From: Streptomyces gobiensis
Lineage (GTDB): Bacteria > Actinomycetota > Actinomycetes > Streptomycetales > Streptomycetaceae
Direction: 5' to 3'
DNA: 64,000 bases
Assembly (NCBI RefSeq): GCF_021216675.1
Contig: NZ_CP086120.1
Location: forward strand, 744,001-808,000
Shown here piece after piece: positions 1 through 9,038 of this stretch. Made by a program: the position numbers and the translations under genes. The notes below the pieces were generated by a model, which saw only the letters and a program-made list of their open reading frames with translations, searched no databases and had not been told where the DNA came from. Numbering within the stretch: position 1 is the first letter of the stretch; each line of letters opens with the position of its first letter.

Positions 1-40
1 GAGCCGCATATCGGTACAGCTGGGAACGGGGTTGGGGAAG
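1..40 (-). repeat. Edge of a GC-rich intergenic repeat element
   Basis: Read on the minus strand, these bases match the ttccccaattcccgcccc...tgtgccgatatgcggctc module repeated at about 30850-31000, with a few substitutions. The copy is cut by the window edge and lies downstream of divIVA. Confidence 0.6.
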
Positions 41-49
41 TGCACCGTC

Positions 50-85
50 AAAGGGCCGGGCCCCCGTTCGGGGGCCCGGCCCTTT
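50..85 (-). terminator. Strong hairpin terminator after divIVA
   Basis: A perfect 16-bp stem (aaagggccgggccccc and its complement) closes a 4-base GTTC loop. It lies about 40 bp past the divIVA stop codon. The stem ends in A/T runs on both sides, so it could also act on the opposite strand. Confidence 0.8.
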
Positions 86-124
86 GCGATATGCCGGTTG
101 TGCCGTCCTAGCGGACGGCGGCGC

Positions 125-1216
125 TCAGTTGTCGTCCTCGTCGATGAGGAAGCCACGCATAGGCGACGGCGCCGCCTGCTGCATCGGCTGCGGACCCTGC
201 GGCCGGACCGGAGCCATGGGCTGGGTCATGGCCGGGGACATCTGCTGCTGACCGCCGTACGTCTGCTGACCGCCACCCTGACTGTGGCCACCGTGGCTGT
301 TCGGACCGCCGCCCATCGACTGGTTGCCGCCCATGGACTGGTGGCCGCCCATGGTGCCACCACCGCCGGGGGCACCGGCCGACGCCATCGAGGGGGACGG
401 CGGCAGTGAGGCGGTCGCCGGGGTCCGCGGCGGGGCGAGGGAGTCGTCGGACTGGTTCTCCAGCTGGCGCAGCTGGCTCTCCAGGTACGACTTCAGCCGC
501 GTACGGTACTCGCGCTCAAAGCCGCGCAGGTCCTCGACCTTGCGCTCCAGCGTGGCGCGGGCGGACTCCAGGGAGCCCATCGCGACACGGTGCTTTTCCT
601 GCGCGTCCCGCTCCAGCGCGTCCGCCTTGGCACGGGCGTCCCGCTCCAGACCCTCGGCGCGGCTGCGCGCCTCACCGACGATCTTGTTGGCCTCGGAACG
701 GGCCTCAGCGATCGCCTGGTCGGCGGTCTGCTGGGCGAGCGACAGCACACGTGCGGCGCTGTCGTTGTTCTGGCCGCCACCCGGCTGCTGCATCTGCGGG
801 CCGGGACCGCCCATCGGGCCACCGTGGCCCATCGGGCCGGGACCGTGCGGACCGCCCTGCGGGCCGCCGGGACCGGCGGGCAGCTGCGGTGCACCACCGG
901 GCAGCTGGGGCGGACCGCCCATCTGCTGCTGCCCCGGCGGGACCGGCTGCGGTCCGGATATGGCGGCGGGGACGGGCGCCCCCTGAGGACGGTCCTGGGG
1001 CTGCTCCTGCTTGCGCATGCCCTGCTGCTGGTTCTGCGCGGCGGCACGGGTGGCCGCCGCCAGCTTGGCGCGCAGGTCTTCGTTCTCCCGGAGCAGACGA
1101 GTCAGTTCGGCTTCGACCTCGTCTAGGAAGGCATCGACCTCGTCCTCGTCATAGCCTTCTCGGAGGCGGACGGTCGTGAACTGCTTGTTCCGCACGTCCT
1201 CGGGGGTCAGCGGCAT
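125..1216 (-). CDS. divIVA: DivIVA/Wag31 polar growth determinant
   Basis: This is the coiled-coil scaffold that marks hyphal tips and recruits the wall-growth machinery in actinobacteria. Residues 1-60 form the conserved DivIVA N-terminal domain ([13 protein letters not shown], then an acidic stretch and a first coiled coil). Residues about 63-150 are a long Pro/Gln/Gly-rich insert. Residues about 155-255 are a second coiled coil rich in Ala, Glu and Arg. The tail is Gly/Gln/Met-rich and ends in FLIDEDDN. At 363 aa it is long compared with the roughly 260 aa of mycobacterial Wag31, as usual for Streptomyces. It is the last gene of the leftward division block and is followed by a hairpin terminator. 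Confidence 0.95.
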   Translation of the reverse strand: MPLTPEDVRNKQFTTVRLREGYDEDEVDAFLDEVEAELTRLLRENEDLRAKLAAATRAAAQNQQQGMRKQEQPQDRPQGAPVPAAISGPQPVPPGQQQMGGPPQLPGGAPQLPAGPGGPQGGPHGPGPMGHGGPMGGPGPQMQQPGGGQNNDSAARVLSLAQQTADQAIAEARSEANKIVGEARSRAEGLERDARAKADALERDAQEKHRVAMGSLESARATLERKVEDLRGFEREYRTRLKSYLESQLRQLENQSDDSLAPPRTPATASLPPSPSMASAGAPGGGGTMGGHQSMGGNQSMGGGPNSHGGHSQGGGQQTYGGQQQMSPAMTQPMAPVRPQGPQPMQQAAPSPMRGFLIDEDDN

Positions 1217-1265
1217 CTCTTCACCTCAACGTAGGTCATCGGCATATCGGCAAGACCGTACTCGC

Positions 1266-1550
1266 TCACAACCTGGCCACGATGCTAATCAGGATGTAAA
1301 CGATGATCATCAATACGAAGAAGGACAGGTCGAGCGCCACACCCCCGAAGCGCAGCGGCGGGATAAACCGCCGCAGGAGCTTGAGTGGCGGATCAGTGAC
1401 AGTGTAGGTGGCCTCCAGAACGACCACCATCGCCTTGCCGGGCTGCCATGAGCGGGCGAACATGAAGACGTAGTCCATCACCAGCCGGAAGATCAGCACG
1501 CCCAGGAAAACTTGCAGCGCAATGAGGATCACCTGTTGTGCGATGTCCAT
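1266..1550 (-). CDS. YggT family small membrane protein
   Basis: A 94-aa integral membrane protein with two hydrophobic segments: near the N-terminus (QQVILIALQVFLGVLIFRLV) and at the C-terminus (LSFFVLMIIVYILISIVARL). They are separated by the family-typical region that ends PPLKLLRRFIPPLRFGG. YggT proteins sit between sepF and divIVA in many Gram-positive bacteria. Their biochemical role is unclear, but the position suggests a link to division or polar growth. The start is an ATG preceded by a GGGAAG-like ribosome site. Confidence 0.92.
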   Translation of the reverse strand: MDIAQQVILIALQVFLGVLIFRLVMDYVFMFARSWQPGKAMVVVLEATYTVTDPPLKLLRRFIPPLRFGGVALDLSFFVLMIIVYILISIVARL

Positions 1551-1616
1551 CCTGCGCTTCCCTCTCCCCTGGGGTCGTGTCCGGCCTGGTGACCGGGGTC
1601 CATCCGGTGTTGTGTC

Positions 1617-2240
1617 TCAGCTCTGGTTGAAGAACCCGCCCTCTGCGATGCGGGCCTTGTCCTCCGCCGTGACATCGACGTTAGCAGGAGACAGCAGAAA
1701 CACCTTCTGCGTCACCCGCTCAATACTTCCATGCAGCCCGAAGACCAGACCGGCGGCAAAGTCGACAAGTCGCTTTGCGTCGGTATCGTCCATCTCCGTC
1801 AGATTCATGATCACCGGAGTGCCCTCACGGAAGTGTTCCCCGATGGTACGGGCTTCGTTGTAGGTCCGGGGGTGGAGTGTGGTGATCCGGTAGGGCTCCC
1901 GCTCAGACACGACCTTGGGCATGATCACCGGCGCACTCTTCTCCAGGCTCGGACGGTCAGGTGTGATGGATGACACTGGAGCAATTCTGCCGACTCGCCC
2001 GCTTTCGCCAACGAGTGCGGGCGATTGCTCACGCTCTCGCTGAGCCGGTGGATGAACCACCCGGACCGGCTCCTCGCCTTGCACCTCGTGCGAGGGCTGA
2101 TGTGTCTGATGCCGCCGGCGATCCCGCTCGGGCTCCGGCTCGGGCTCGAATTCGTCATCGGGGTCGTATCCCCTGCCGTCATACCCATCGTCCTCCACGA
2201 GGCCGAGGTAGACCGCCATCTTGCGCATCGCGCCGGCCAT
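1617..2240 (-). CDS. sepF: SepF cell division protein
   Basis: SepF anchors FtsZ to the membrane and helps align Z-ring filaments. The N-terminus ([18 protein letters not shown]) is the conserved membrane-targeting helix. A long acidic, Arg-rich disordered linker follows. The C-terminal half is the SepF core (from [10 protein letters not shown] to [30 protein letters not shown]). I place the start at 2240, 207 aa: GGAGG lies 9 bases upstream of this ATG, whereas an in-frame ATG at 2249 sits directly on the SD. It lies downstream of ftsZ, pgeF and yggS in the usual order. Confidence 0.95.
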   Translation of the reverse strand: MAGAMRKMAVYLGLVEDDGYDGRGYDPDDEFEPEPEPERDRRRHQTHQPSHEVQGEEPVRVVHPPAQREREQSPALVGESGRVGRIAPVSSITPDRPSLEKSAPVIMPKVVSEREPYRITTLHPRTYNEARTIGEHFREGTPVIMNLTEMDDTDAKRLVDFAAGLVFGLHGSIERVTQKVFLLSPANVDVTAEDKARIAEGGFFNQS

Positions 2241-2363
2241 GCTCCGCATCCTCCGCTCTGTGGTGGATCGGCTCCGTCACCGGTTGCCTAGGATCCACGT
2301 GGTCTGTCCGATTTCACCGGAAATGACCATATTTTCTGCTGTGGTCCGACTTGCTTGGCGACG

Positions 2364-3083
2364 TTACCCGAGCCTAGGACGGACTCCGAGTACCGCAGTG
2401 CCGACGCGCACATGTGTCGCACCTGCCGCCACCGCTTCCTCAAGATCCGAACTCATCCCTGCCGAGACCATGTTCGCAGCAGGATCCATTGCCCGCAGGC
2501 CGGTTGAGATTTCCATCAAACGCTCGAAGGCCGCCTTCGGCCGCCCGGCGTACGGACCGGACAACGGTGCGACCGTCATCACACCGGACAGCCGGAGCCC
2601 CGGTGCGGCGAGGACGGCTTCGGCCAACTCCCCGACGCCGTCCGGGGCTACCCCGCCCCGGCCGCCAGTGCCGCCCGACTCCCGGTCGAGCGCGATCTGA
2701 AGCAGACAGCCCAGCTCGCGGCCATGGCGTTCCGCCGCGGCCGACAGCGCGGTCACCAGCCGGATCCGGTCGACCGAGTGCACAAAGTCGGAGTAGCCCG
2801 CCACCGAGCGGACCTTGTTGGTCTGCAGCTGGCCAACGAAGTGCCAGGTGAGCGGGGCATCCGCACAGGCTGCCGCCTTGGGCGCGGCATCCTGGTCGCG
2901 GTTCTCCGCGACATGCCGCACACCGAGCTCGGCGAGCAGCCGGACATCCTGTGCGGGGTAGGTCTTGGTGACCACGATCAGAGTCACTTCTTCGCGCTTA
3001 CGCCCCGCGGCGCTACATGCGCGGGCAATGCGCTCCTCCACTTGGGCGAGATTGGCGGCGAGTTCCGCCTTGCGCTCGGTCAC
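2364..3083 (-). CDS. YggS/PLPBP family pyridoxal phosphate homeostasis protein
   Basis: A PLP-binding TIM-barrel protein without known enzymatic activity that maintains PLP and amino acid balance. The PLP lysine lies in LIVVTKTYPAQDV. Other family features are WHFVGQLQTNK, VHSVDR and the C-terminal MSSDLEEAVAAGATHVRVGTA. The GTG at 3083 overlaps the pgeF stop by 4 bp (GTGA), so the two are probably translationally coupled. The frame stays open to 3170, but that start would lie inside pgeF. Chosen product is 239 aa. Confidence 0.92.
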   Translation of the reverse strand: MTERKAELAANLAQVEERIARACSAAGRKREEVTLIVVTKTYPAQDVRLLAELGVRHVAENRDQDAAPKAAACADAPLTWHFVGQLQTNKVRSVAGYSDFVHSVDRIRLVTALSAAAERHGRELGCLLQIALDRESGGTGGRGGVAPDGVGELAEAVLAAPGLRLSGVMTVAPLSGPYAGRPKAAFERLMEISTGLRAMDPAANMVSAGMSSDLEEAVAAGATHVRVGTAVLGVRPRLG

Positions 3084-3814
3084 GACTCCTCCAGCCACAC
3101 ATAGCTCGCCAGCCGCCCGGTGCTCTTCTCCCGGCGGTACGAGAAATGATCGGCCGACTCCAGCGTGCACACCGTGGACTGTCCGAGGTTGGTGACGCCC
3201 AGCCGCTCGAGCTGCGTGCGCACCCCGGCCGCGACATCAACCGCCGGGGTGCCCCAGCTTGTGGTGGCGTACGCCGCCGGTTCCGCGGCGGCCACTTCGG
3301 CGCGCATCGATTCCGGAACCTCGTAACAGCGCCCGCAGATGGAGGGGCCGCTCCGCGCGATGATCCGTGCCGGGTCGGCGCCCAGCGCGGTCATGGCCCG
3401 GACGGCCGCCGGGACCACCCCGGCCAGGAGCCCCGGGCGTCCGGCGTGCGCGGCGCCCGCTACCCCGACGACCGGATCGGCGAGAAGCACCGGTGTGCAG
3501 TCGGCGGTGAGCACGGCGAGCGCGAGCCCCCGGCGCGCGGTCACCACACCGTCGACCGGCGGAGTGTCCCCGGCCTCCCACGGCCCGTCGGCCACGGCCA
3601 CATCCCGGCCATGCACCTGGTTCATCCAGATCACCCGTCCGGGGTGCAGACCGAGCGCCTTCGCGGCCAGTTCGCGGTTGGTCCGTACGGCCCTGGGGTC
3701 GTCGCCCACGGCGCCGCCGAGGTTGAGCTCCTCATACGGAGCGGCGCTCACCCCGCCCCACCGGTCGGTGAAGGCGAAGTGCGCGCCGCTCATGGAGTCG
3801 TGCTGCCGTATCAC
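3080..3814 (-). CDS. pgeF: PgeF/YfiH family peptidoglycan editing factor (multicopper oxidoreductase-like)
   Basis: Family DUF152/YfiH, described both as purine nucleoside phosphorylase/laccase-like enzymes and as editing factors that keep muropeptides correct. Visible signatures are FTDRWGGVSAAPYEELNLG at the N-terminus, LTADCTPVLL, AAHAGRPGLLAG and SGPSICGRCYEVP, which supply the conserved metal-site His and Cys residues. It starts 22 bp after ftsZ. A second in-frame Met lies at residue 8, so the exact start is uncertain. The position right after ftsZ fits a wall-quality role at the septum. Confidence 0.9.
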   Translation of the reverse strand: MIRQHDSMSGAHFAFTDRWGGVSAAPYEELNLGGAVGDDPRAVRTNRELAAKALGLHPGRVIWMNQVHGRDVAVADGPWEAGDTPPVDGVVTARRGLALAVLTADCTPVLLADPVVGVAGAAHAGRPGLLAGVVPAAVRAMTALGADPARIIARSGPSICGRCYEVPESMRAEVAAAEPAAYATTSWGTPAVDVAAGVRTQLERLGVTNLGQSTVCTLESADHFSYRREKSTGRLASYVWLEES

Positions 3815-3836
3815 TTCGGCTGTGGCCTGTCCGCGT

Positions 3837-5084
3837 CTACTTCAGGAAGTCCGGCACATCGAGCTCTTCGGCCTGGCTGTCCTGGTAGGGACGGGCCGGC
3901 GGGACCTGCGGAGAGCTCATCGGTGCCGAGGGGACCTCGCTGACCGGGGACGTCTCAACCGGCGGCACCGGGTCGGGCTCCTCCTCCCGCGCCGGAACGG
4001 CACCGAGCCCGCCGAAGGCGGGTCGGGTGGCGTCGGCGGTGTCGGCCGGGGCCGCCGGCCGGGAGGATGCCGTACCGGCGGTCTCGTCCTTGCTGCCGTA
4101 CGAACCGAGCACCTTGTCCCGGTTCTTGGACGGTGGCTGGCCGCCGTCGAACCCGGCCGCGATCACGGTGACCCGGACCTCGTCGCCGAGCGCGTCGTCG
4201 ATCACCGCGCCAAAGATGATGTTCGCCTCCGGGTGGGCGGCCTCACTCACCAGCTGAGCGGCCTCATTGATCTCGAAGAGACCGAGATCGGAGCCGCCGG
4301 AGATGGAGAGCAGCACGCCTCTGGCACCGTCAATGGAGGCTTCCAGCAACGGCGAGGAGATCGCCATCTCGGCCGCGGCCACCGCACGGTCGTCGCCACG
4401 CGCCGAGCCGATGCCCATGAGTGCCGAGCCCGCCTCGGACATCACGGACTTGACGTCCGCGAAGTCGAGGTTGATCAGACCGGGGGTGGTGATGAGGTCG
4501 GTGATCCCCTGTACGCCGGACAGCAGCACCTGGTCCGCGGACTTGAACGCGTCCAGCACGCTCACCTGGCGGTCCGAGATGGACAGCAGCCGGTCGTTGG
4601 GGATGACGATGAGGGTGTCGACCTCATCGCGCAGACCCGCGATGCCGTCCTCCGCCTGGTTGGCACGGCGACGGCCTTCGAAGGTGAACGGGCGGGTGAC
4701 GACGCCGATGGTCAGGGCGCCGAGCGAGCGAGCGATGTTCGCGACGACGGGCGCGCCGCCGGTGCCGGTGCCGCCGCCCTCGCCCGCGGTCACGAAGACC
4801 ATGTCGGCCCCCTTGAGGACCTCCTCGATCTCCTCACGGTGGTCTTCGGCGGCCTTGCGGCCGACATCGGGGTTGGCGCCGGCGCCCAAGCCGCGGGTGA
4901 GCTCACGGCCGACGTCAAGCTTGACGTCGGCGTCGCTCATCAGCAGGGCCTGCGCATCGGTATTGATCGCGATGAACTCGACGCCCTTGAGACCGACCTC
5001 GATCATCCGGTTGATGGCGTTCACGCCACCGCCGCCGATTCCGACGACCTTGATGACTGCGAGGTAGTTCTGCGGTGCTGCCAC
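3837..5084 (-). CDS. ftsZ: FtsZ, tubulin-like cell division GTPase
   Basis: FtsZ forms the Z ring, or ladders of rings in sporulating aerial hyphae. The tubulin signature GGGTGTG is at about residues 103-109, after the N-terminal nucleotide-binding segment [15 protein letters not shown]. The catalytic T7 loop region ([14 protein letters not shown]) is present. A variable Pro/Glu-rich linker of about 85 residues leads to the conserved C-terminal peptide DVPDFLK, which binds SepF and other partners. At 415 aa the length is normal for Streptomyces. A 499-bp regulatory region precedes it. Confidence 0.98.
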   Translation of the reverse strand: MAAPQNYLAVIKVVGIGGGGVNAINRMIEVGLKGVEFIAINTDAQALLMSDADVKLDVGRELTRGLGAGANPDVGRKAAEDHREEIEEVLKGADMVFVTAGEGGGTGTGGAPVVANIARSLGALTIGVVTRPFTFEGRRRANQAEDGIAGLRDEVDTLIVIPNDRLLSISDRQVSVLDAFKSADQVLLSGVQGITDLITTPGLINLDFADVKSVMSEAGSALMGIGSARGDDRAVAAAEMAISSPLLEASIDGARGVLLSISGGSDLGLFEINEAAQLVSEAAHPEANIIFGAVIDDALGDEVRVTVIAAGFDGGQPPSKNRDKVLGSYGSKDETAGTASSRPAAPADTADATRPAFGGLGAVPAREEEPDPVPPVETSPVSEVPSAPMSSPQVPPARPYQDSQAEELDVPDFLK

Positions 5085-5178
5085 GTCGAAGGCCTCTCGC
5101 CTCGAGTTACGTGTCGCCGCTCCACGGTAGTTGCGGTGCGCCGACCTATGCCGATGGGACGGTCCGAACGCCGACCCG

Positions 5179-5203
5179 AACCCTAACGGTGAAGTTTAGG
5201 GTT
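5179..5203. repeat. 8-bp perfect inverted repeat in the ftsZ leader
   Basis: AACCCTAA and TTAGGGTT are separated by 9 bp and lie about 95-120 bp upstream of the ftsZ start. They could be a regulator's operator or a weak RNA hairpin in the leader. No binding protein can be named from the sequence. Confidence 0.6.
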
Positions 5204-5298
5204 ACCAGTGTCTGTAGTTCCTTGGAGTCTTCGGAACGGACACTAAGTCGACAAGTGCTGCGCGTTCAACGAACACGCCGAACCTCCCGTTTTTCTTT

Positions 5299-5369
5299 TC
5301 ACCCTATGTGATCACGCCCTGTGATAGCCATCCAGGGTGCTGGCCTGTACTGACGTCCGTCAACTGACT
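5299..5369. repeat. Duplicated block, copy 1
   Basis: Imperfect copy of 5524-5590. The shared core is tagccatccag(g/a)gtgctggcctg followed by cgt(c/a)cgtcaact. The 5' part (caccctatgtgatcacg) recurs a third time at 5447-5463. Confidence 0.7.
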
Positions 5370-5446
5370 TGAGCCACCACACAGAAAACGCCCCGTGGTC
5401 GGCCTCCCGGCTGGTGACACGGGTGTTGTCCCCGGAAGACCGCAGC

Positions 5447-5477
5447 ACCCTATGTGATCACGCGCCGTGATAGCGAA
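5447..5477. repeat. Duplicated block, short copy 2
   Basis: caccctatgtgatcacg followed by ccgtgatagc repeats the first 31 bases of the block at 5299 with few changes. The core that follows in the other two copies is missing here. Confidence 0.65.
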
Positions 5478-5523
5478 CCACCTCCCGGATGAAGGTACGG
5501 GAGTTATCCCCCACGCGCCGCGG

Positions 5524-5590
5524 CACTCTGTGCGATCAGCCGTTGCAGTAGCCATCCAGAGTGCTGGCCTGCACATACGTACGTCAACTA
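5524..5590. repeat. Duplicated block, copy 3 (covers the ftsQ stop)
   Basis: This copy overlaps the last codons and the TGA of ftsQ (5584-5586). The copy at 5299 therefore looks like a duplication of the ftsQ 3' end and its flank into the ftsZ leader. Confidence 0.7.
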
Positions 5591-6405
5591 GCCGAAGCGG
5601 CAGGGGCACTGGGCACGCTGACATCAAAGTGGCCGGCTTCCTTCTCGGCTTTCATCAGCGCGGTCAGTGTCCTGGCCTTCGCCGCACCGTGCTCGCTGCT
5701 TCCCCACATCACCGTACGGTTGCCGGAGAGCTCCATGGTGATGGAGTCATAGGAACCGATCCGGACGGTGCGGGTGTCGCGGCGGACAGCTTCGGGAAGG
5801 GCGACGGTCGCCTTCACGGCCTCCAGCCGGAGCCGGTCGGCACCAAAGCGCCGGCTGCCCGCCGACTTGTCCACGTCCAAAACGAGCAGGGGTACGCCCT
5901 TCGGCCGCTTCGCAACAGTGGCATAGGGCACGCCTTCGACATCCACCTCGATGTACTTTCCGGTGTCGCCGGGCTTTTCCATCAGCGCTTCAGGCGTACG
6001 CTCGGTCACCTTCAGCCCCATGCTGTTCGGCCAGTCCCGTACCGCCTCAACCGAGGCGATCCGGCGTAGCGAGGTCTTCAGCCGGTGCTCCACCGCGCCG
6101 GTGTCCACAGAGGCGAGCGGAACGCCCATCGGCACCTCGGCGGCGCCGCGCACCTGTTCCTCCGTCAGCACCCGGGTACCGCTGACCGTGACCCGCTCGA
6201 CGCGCAGCAAGTTGGAGCTGTAGAGCGCCCAGACCGCGAAAGAGCCGAGCACCATGGCCACGATGATCAGGATGAGGAGCGTACGGAGCCGGGGCAGCCG
6301 CAGCCGCCGCCCGGCCCGCTGGGCGGGCGGCGGGCCGAAATCTGACCCCGGCATACCGGCGCCGTGGTCCTCGGCGGTGGTCGTCCCTCCGGCTGCGCCG
6401 CCCAC
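5584..6405 (-). CDS. ftsQ: FtsQ/DivIB division protein
   Basis: A bitopic membrane protein of the FtsQLB divisome subcomplex. It has a cytoplasmic Pro/Arg-rich N-terminus, one membrane segment (TLLILIIVAMVLGSFAVWAL, about residues 41-60), then the extracellular POTRA domain (LRVERVTVSGTRVLTEEQV) and the FtsQ domain (VERTPEAL-like region and TGKYIEVDVEGVPYA). I chose the GTG at 6405 (273 aa) because it lies just after murG, with a GGGAAG ribosome site. The upstream in-frame stretch overlaps murG and does not look like FtsQ. Confidence 0.93.
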   Translation of the reverse strand: MGGAAGGTTTAEDHGAGMPGSDFGPPPAQRAGRRLRLPRLRTLLILIIVAMVLGSFAVWALYSSNLLRVERVTVSGTRVLTEEQVRGAAEVPMGVPLASVDTGAVEHRLKTSLRRIASVEAVRDWPNSMGLKVTERTPEALMEKPGDTGKYIEVDVEGVPYATVAKRPKGVPLLVLDVDKSAGSRRFGADRLRLEAVKATVALPEAVRRDTRTVRIGSYDSITMELSGNRTVMWGSSEHGAAKARTLTALMKAEKEAGHFDVSVPSAPAASAS

Positions 6406-6418
6406 ACTTCCCTGCCTT

Positions 6419-7513
6419 CTACGCCCGCTGGCGTGCCGCGATCGCTTCGTGGACCATACCGACCAGCAGCTCGTCGGCATCCGGGCGGCCGAATTCGGCC
6501 GCCGCGCGCGCCATGTCGTACAGCCGGTGCGGGTCGGTGAGGACCGGCAGGACATTGCCCTGGATCCACTCCGGCGTCAGTTCGGCGTCATCGACGAGCA
6601 CTCCGCCGCCGGCCTTCACCACTGGCTGGGCGTTGAGCCGCTGTTCGCCGTTGCCGATCGGCAGCGGGACATAGGCGGCCGGCAGCCCGACAGCGGAGAG
6701 TTCGGCGACGGTCATCGCACCCGCACGGCAGAGCATCATGTCGGCCGCGGCGTATGCGAGGTCCATCCGGTCCACATACGGTACCGGGAGATAAGGTGGC
6801 ATTCCAGGCATGTTGTCCGTTTGCGGCAGTTCATTCTTGGGGCCGACCACATGCAGGATCTGGATCCCCGAACGCTGGAGGGTCGGCGCGACGGCCTGGA
6901 TGACCTCGTTCAGCCGCCGGGCGCCCTGTGAACCGCCCGAGACCAGCAGGGTGGGAAGGTTCTGGTCGAGACCGAAGGCGGCGCGGGCCTCGGACCGTAC
7001 CGCGTTGCGGTCCAGCGTCGCGATGGAGCGGCGCAGCGGGATGCCGACGTACCGGGCGTGGCGCAGCTTGCTGTCCGGGGTGGAGACGGCCACATGGCGG
7101 GTGTACCGGGAGCCGATCTTGTTCGCGAGCCCGGGACGTGCGTTGGCCTCGTGTACCACGATCGGCACTCCGAGCCGCTTGGCGGCGAGGTAGGCGGGCA
7201 GCGCCACATAGCCGCCGAAGCCGACCACGCAGTCCGCCTTCGTACGCTCCAGAATCTGCTCGGTGGCCTTGATGGTGCCGCGCAGCCGCCCCGGGACGGT
7301 GATCAGTTCGGGGGTGGGCTTACGTGGCAGCGGCACGGCGGGAATCAGCTCCAGCTGATAGCCCCGCTCCGGGACGAGCCGGGTCTCGAGTCCGCGCTCC
7401 GTGCCGAGGGCCGTGATCCCCACGGTCGGGTCCTGCCTGCGCAGGGCGTCCGCGAGGGCGAGCGCGGGCTCGATGTGGCCGGCGGTCCCCCCACCGGCGA
7501 GTACGACATGCAC
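6419..7513 (-). CDS. murG: MurG, lipid II-forming GlcNAc transferase
   Basis: Transfers GlcNAc from UDP-GlcNAc to lipid I on the inner membrane face, giving lipid II. The 364-aa GT-B enzyme shows the N-terminal loop [18 protein letters not shown], the second glycine loop [14 protein letters not shown] and the UDP-sugar region [14 protein letters not shown]...[14 protein letters not shown]. It lies 5 bp downstream of ftsW and 13 bp upstream of ftsQ, so the three are almost certainly co-transcribed. Confidence 0.97.
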   Translation of the reverse strand: MHVVLAGGGTAGHIEPALALADALRRQDPTVGITALGTERGLETRLVPERGYQLELIPAVPLPRKPTPELITVPGRLRGTIKATEQILERTKADCVVGFGGYVALPAYLAAKRLGVPIVVHEANARPGLANKIGSRYTRHVAVSTPDSKLRHARYVGIPLRRSIATLDRNAVRSEARAAFGLDQNLPTLLVSGGSQGARRLNEVIQAVAPTLQRSGIQILHVVGPKNELPQTDNMPGMPPYLPVPYVDRMDLAYAAADMMLCRAGAMTVAELSAVGLPAAYVPLPIGNGEQRLNAQPVVKAGGGVLVDDAELTPEWIQGNVLPVLTDPHRLYDMARAAAEFGRPDADELLVGMVHEAIAARQRA

Positions 7514-7519
7514 CGAATT

Positions 7520-8818
7520 TCACCGCTCTCCGGACGGCCGCCTCTTGACGCGCCGTCTCATCGTCTTCCGTCTCACCCCAGCCAGCTTCTTTCGGACAGC
7601 AGGCTGCCGCATGGCCAGTGCCGCTCGTGCGGCGGGGTCGCTGCGCGCGAAAGCGATCAGCAACCCGATGGCGAACATCGTCGGCAGCAGGGCGGACCCT
7701 CCGTAGGAGAACAGCGGCAGGGGCACACCGGCGATGGGCAGCAGTCCGAGGACCGCACCGATGTTGATGACCACCTGGGTCATGATCCAGGTCGTCACCC
7801 CTCCCGCGGCATACCTCACGAAGGGGTCCTCCGTGCGTCCGGCCACGCGGATACCCGCATAGCCTAGAGCCGCGAAGAGACCAAGGACCGACAGTGTCCC
7901 CGCCAGACCGAGTTCCTCACCGGTGATGGCGAAGATGAAGTCCGTATGCGGCTCCGGGAGTTCCCCCCATTTTTCCATACTGGCGCCCAGACCGGATCCG
8001 AACCATCCGCCGGAGGCCAGCGCGTAGATCCCGTGCAGCGCCTGCCAGCACTGATCACTGGGGCCCGGGTCGGTGGCACCGAGACAGGCGAGACGGCTCA
8101 TCCGGTGCGGGCTGGTGGCGATGAGCAGGGCGCCCGCCGCCGCGGCGGCGGCGAGTACGGAGGCGAACAGCCGGGTGGGGGCTCCGGCGAGCCACAGCAG
8201 ACCGAAGAGGATCGCGGTGAGGATCACCACGGTGCCCATATCGCCACCGAGCATGATCAGCGCAAGCATCACCAGGGCGCCGGGTACGAGCGGCACCAGG
8301 AGATGTTTCCACTGCTCCAGCAGCCGTTTGTCGCCCTTCCGGGCCAGCAGGTCGGCACCCCACAGGACGAGGGCCAGCTTGCCGAACTCGCTGGGCTGGA
8401 GCAGAAAGGGTCCGCCGACCCGGATCCAGTTGGTGCTGCCGTTGACCTCCACCCCGATGCCGGGCACCTGCACCAGAACGAGCAGGAAGACGGAGACGGC
8501 CAGAACCGGGTAGGAGAACGCCCGCAGCAGCTTCACCGGCATCCGGGAGGCGATCAGCAACAGTACGGTGCCGAGCGCCGCGGCGACGAGCTGTTTGCGG
8601 AAGTAGTAGGTGGCGGGGAGGTCATAGCGCAGCGCCTGGATCTGGGAGGCGGAGAACACCATCACCAGGCCCAGCAGGGTGATGAGGAGGCTGCCCCCCA
8701 GGATGAGGTAGTACGCGGTCAGGGGGCGGTCCCAGGCCCGCCTTGCCTGCGCGTGCAGCCGGCGCACCTGTTCGGCCGGGCCGCGGCGGTGCGGGGTGCG
8801 GGTGCGCGGCGCGGTCAT
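7520..8818 (-). CDS. ftsW: FtsW, SEDS septal peptidoglycan polymerase
   Basis: A polytopic SEDS glycosyltransferase that polymerises lipid II at the septum together with FtsI. About ten membrane segments are visible. Conserved SEDS features include VEVNGSTNWIRVGGPFLLQPSEFGKLALVLW, the large extracellular loop before GLGASMEKWGELPEPHTDFIFAITGEELG, and the C-terminal GVPLPLFSYGGSAL. The start at ATG 8818 gives 432 aa. The open frame continues to 8953, but that upstream translation is low-complexity and falls in an atypical gap after murD. Confidence 0.95.
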   Translation of the reverse strand: MTAPRTRTPHRRGPAEQVRRLHAQARRAWDRPLTAYYLILGGSLLITLLGLVMVFSASQIQALRYDLPATYYFRKQLVAAALGTVLLLIASRMPVKLLRAFSYPVLAVSVFLLVLVQVPGIGVEVNGSTNWIRVGGPFLLQPSEFGKLALVLWGADLLARKGDKRLLEQWKHLLVPLVPGALVMLALIMLGGDMGTVVILTAILFGLLWLAGAPTRLFASVLAAAAAAGALLIATSPHRMSRLACLGATDPGPSDQCWQALHGIYALASGGWFGSGLGASMEKWGELPEPHTDFIFAITGEELGLAGTLSVLGLFAALGYAGIRVAGRTEDPFVRYAAGGVTTWIMTQVVINIGAVLGLLPIAGVPLPLFSYGGSALLPTMFAIGLLIAFARSDPAARAALAMRQPAVRKKLAGVRRKTMRRRVKRRPSGER

Positions 8819-9038
8819 CGCGGGGCTCCGGTGGTATGCCCCAATCCCTCCCCCACAGCCCTTCGGGCATGGGCGCGGGCTCGCGGGACGGCCCCGTCGC
8901 TGGGCCGGGCCCGCACAACGACCCCGTTCCGGGGAAGCCCCGGGTGGGCACAACGCCGTTCTCGCGGCCTCATGGTGGTCACTCCGTCCCCTCCTGCAAC
9001 CGCTGCCGCGGTCCCGGTGGGGGCTGCGGGTTACTGGG
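8819..9038. other. 220-bp gap inside the dcw cluster
   Basis: Apart from the ftsL-ftsI interval, this is the only gap over about 15 bp between rsmH and ftsQ. It contains gttccggggaagccccgggtgggcacaac, which shares the cgggtgggcacaac core with the repeat element near 62330. It also holds a short tandem ggttactg pair touching the murD stop. No gene is apparent. Confidence 0.5.

Larger units (their letters stand above)
5085..5583 (-). promoter_or_regulatory. ftsQ-ftsZ intergenic control region
   Basis: 499 bp without a credible gene. In Streptomyces, ftsZ is known to be driven from several promoters in this interval, one of them developmentally controlled. Seen here are an 8-bp perfect inverted repeat (5179-5203), two GACAC motifs on opposite strands (5239-5243 and 5208-5212) that match the published WhiA core, and partially duplicated blocks (5299-5369, 5447-5477, 5524-5590). 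I cannot assign exact -10/-35 elements with confidence. Confidence 0.75.

Noticed and set aside
5304..5627. 107-codon minus-strand frame between ftsQ and ftsZ
   Set aside because: It is built from the duplicated blocks, overlaps the ftsQ end, has no SD or coding-like composition, and lies in a known promoter region.
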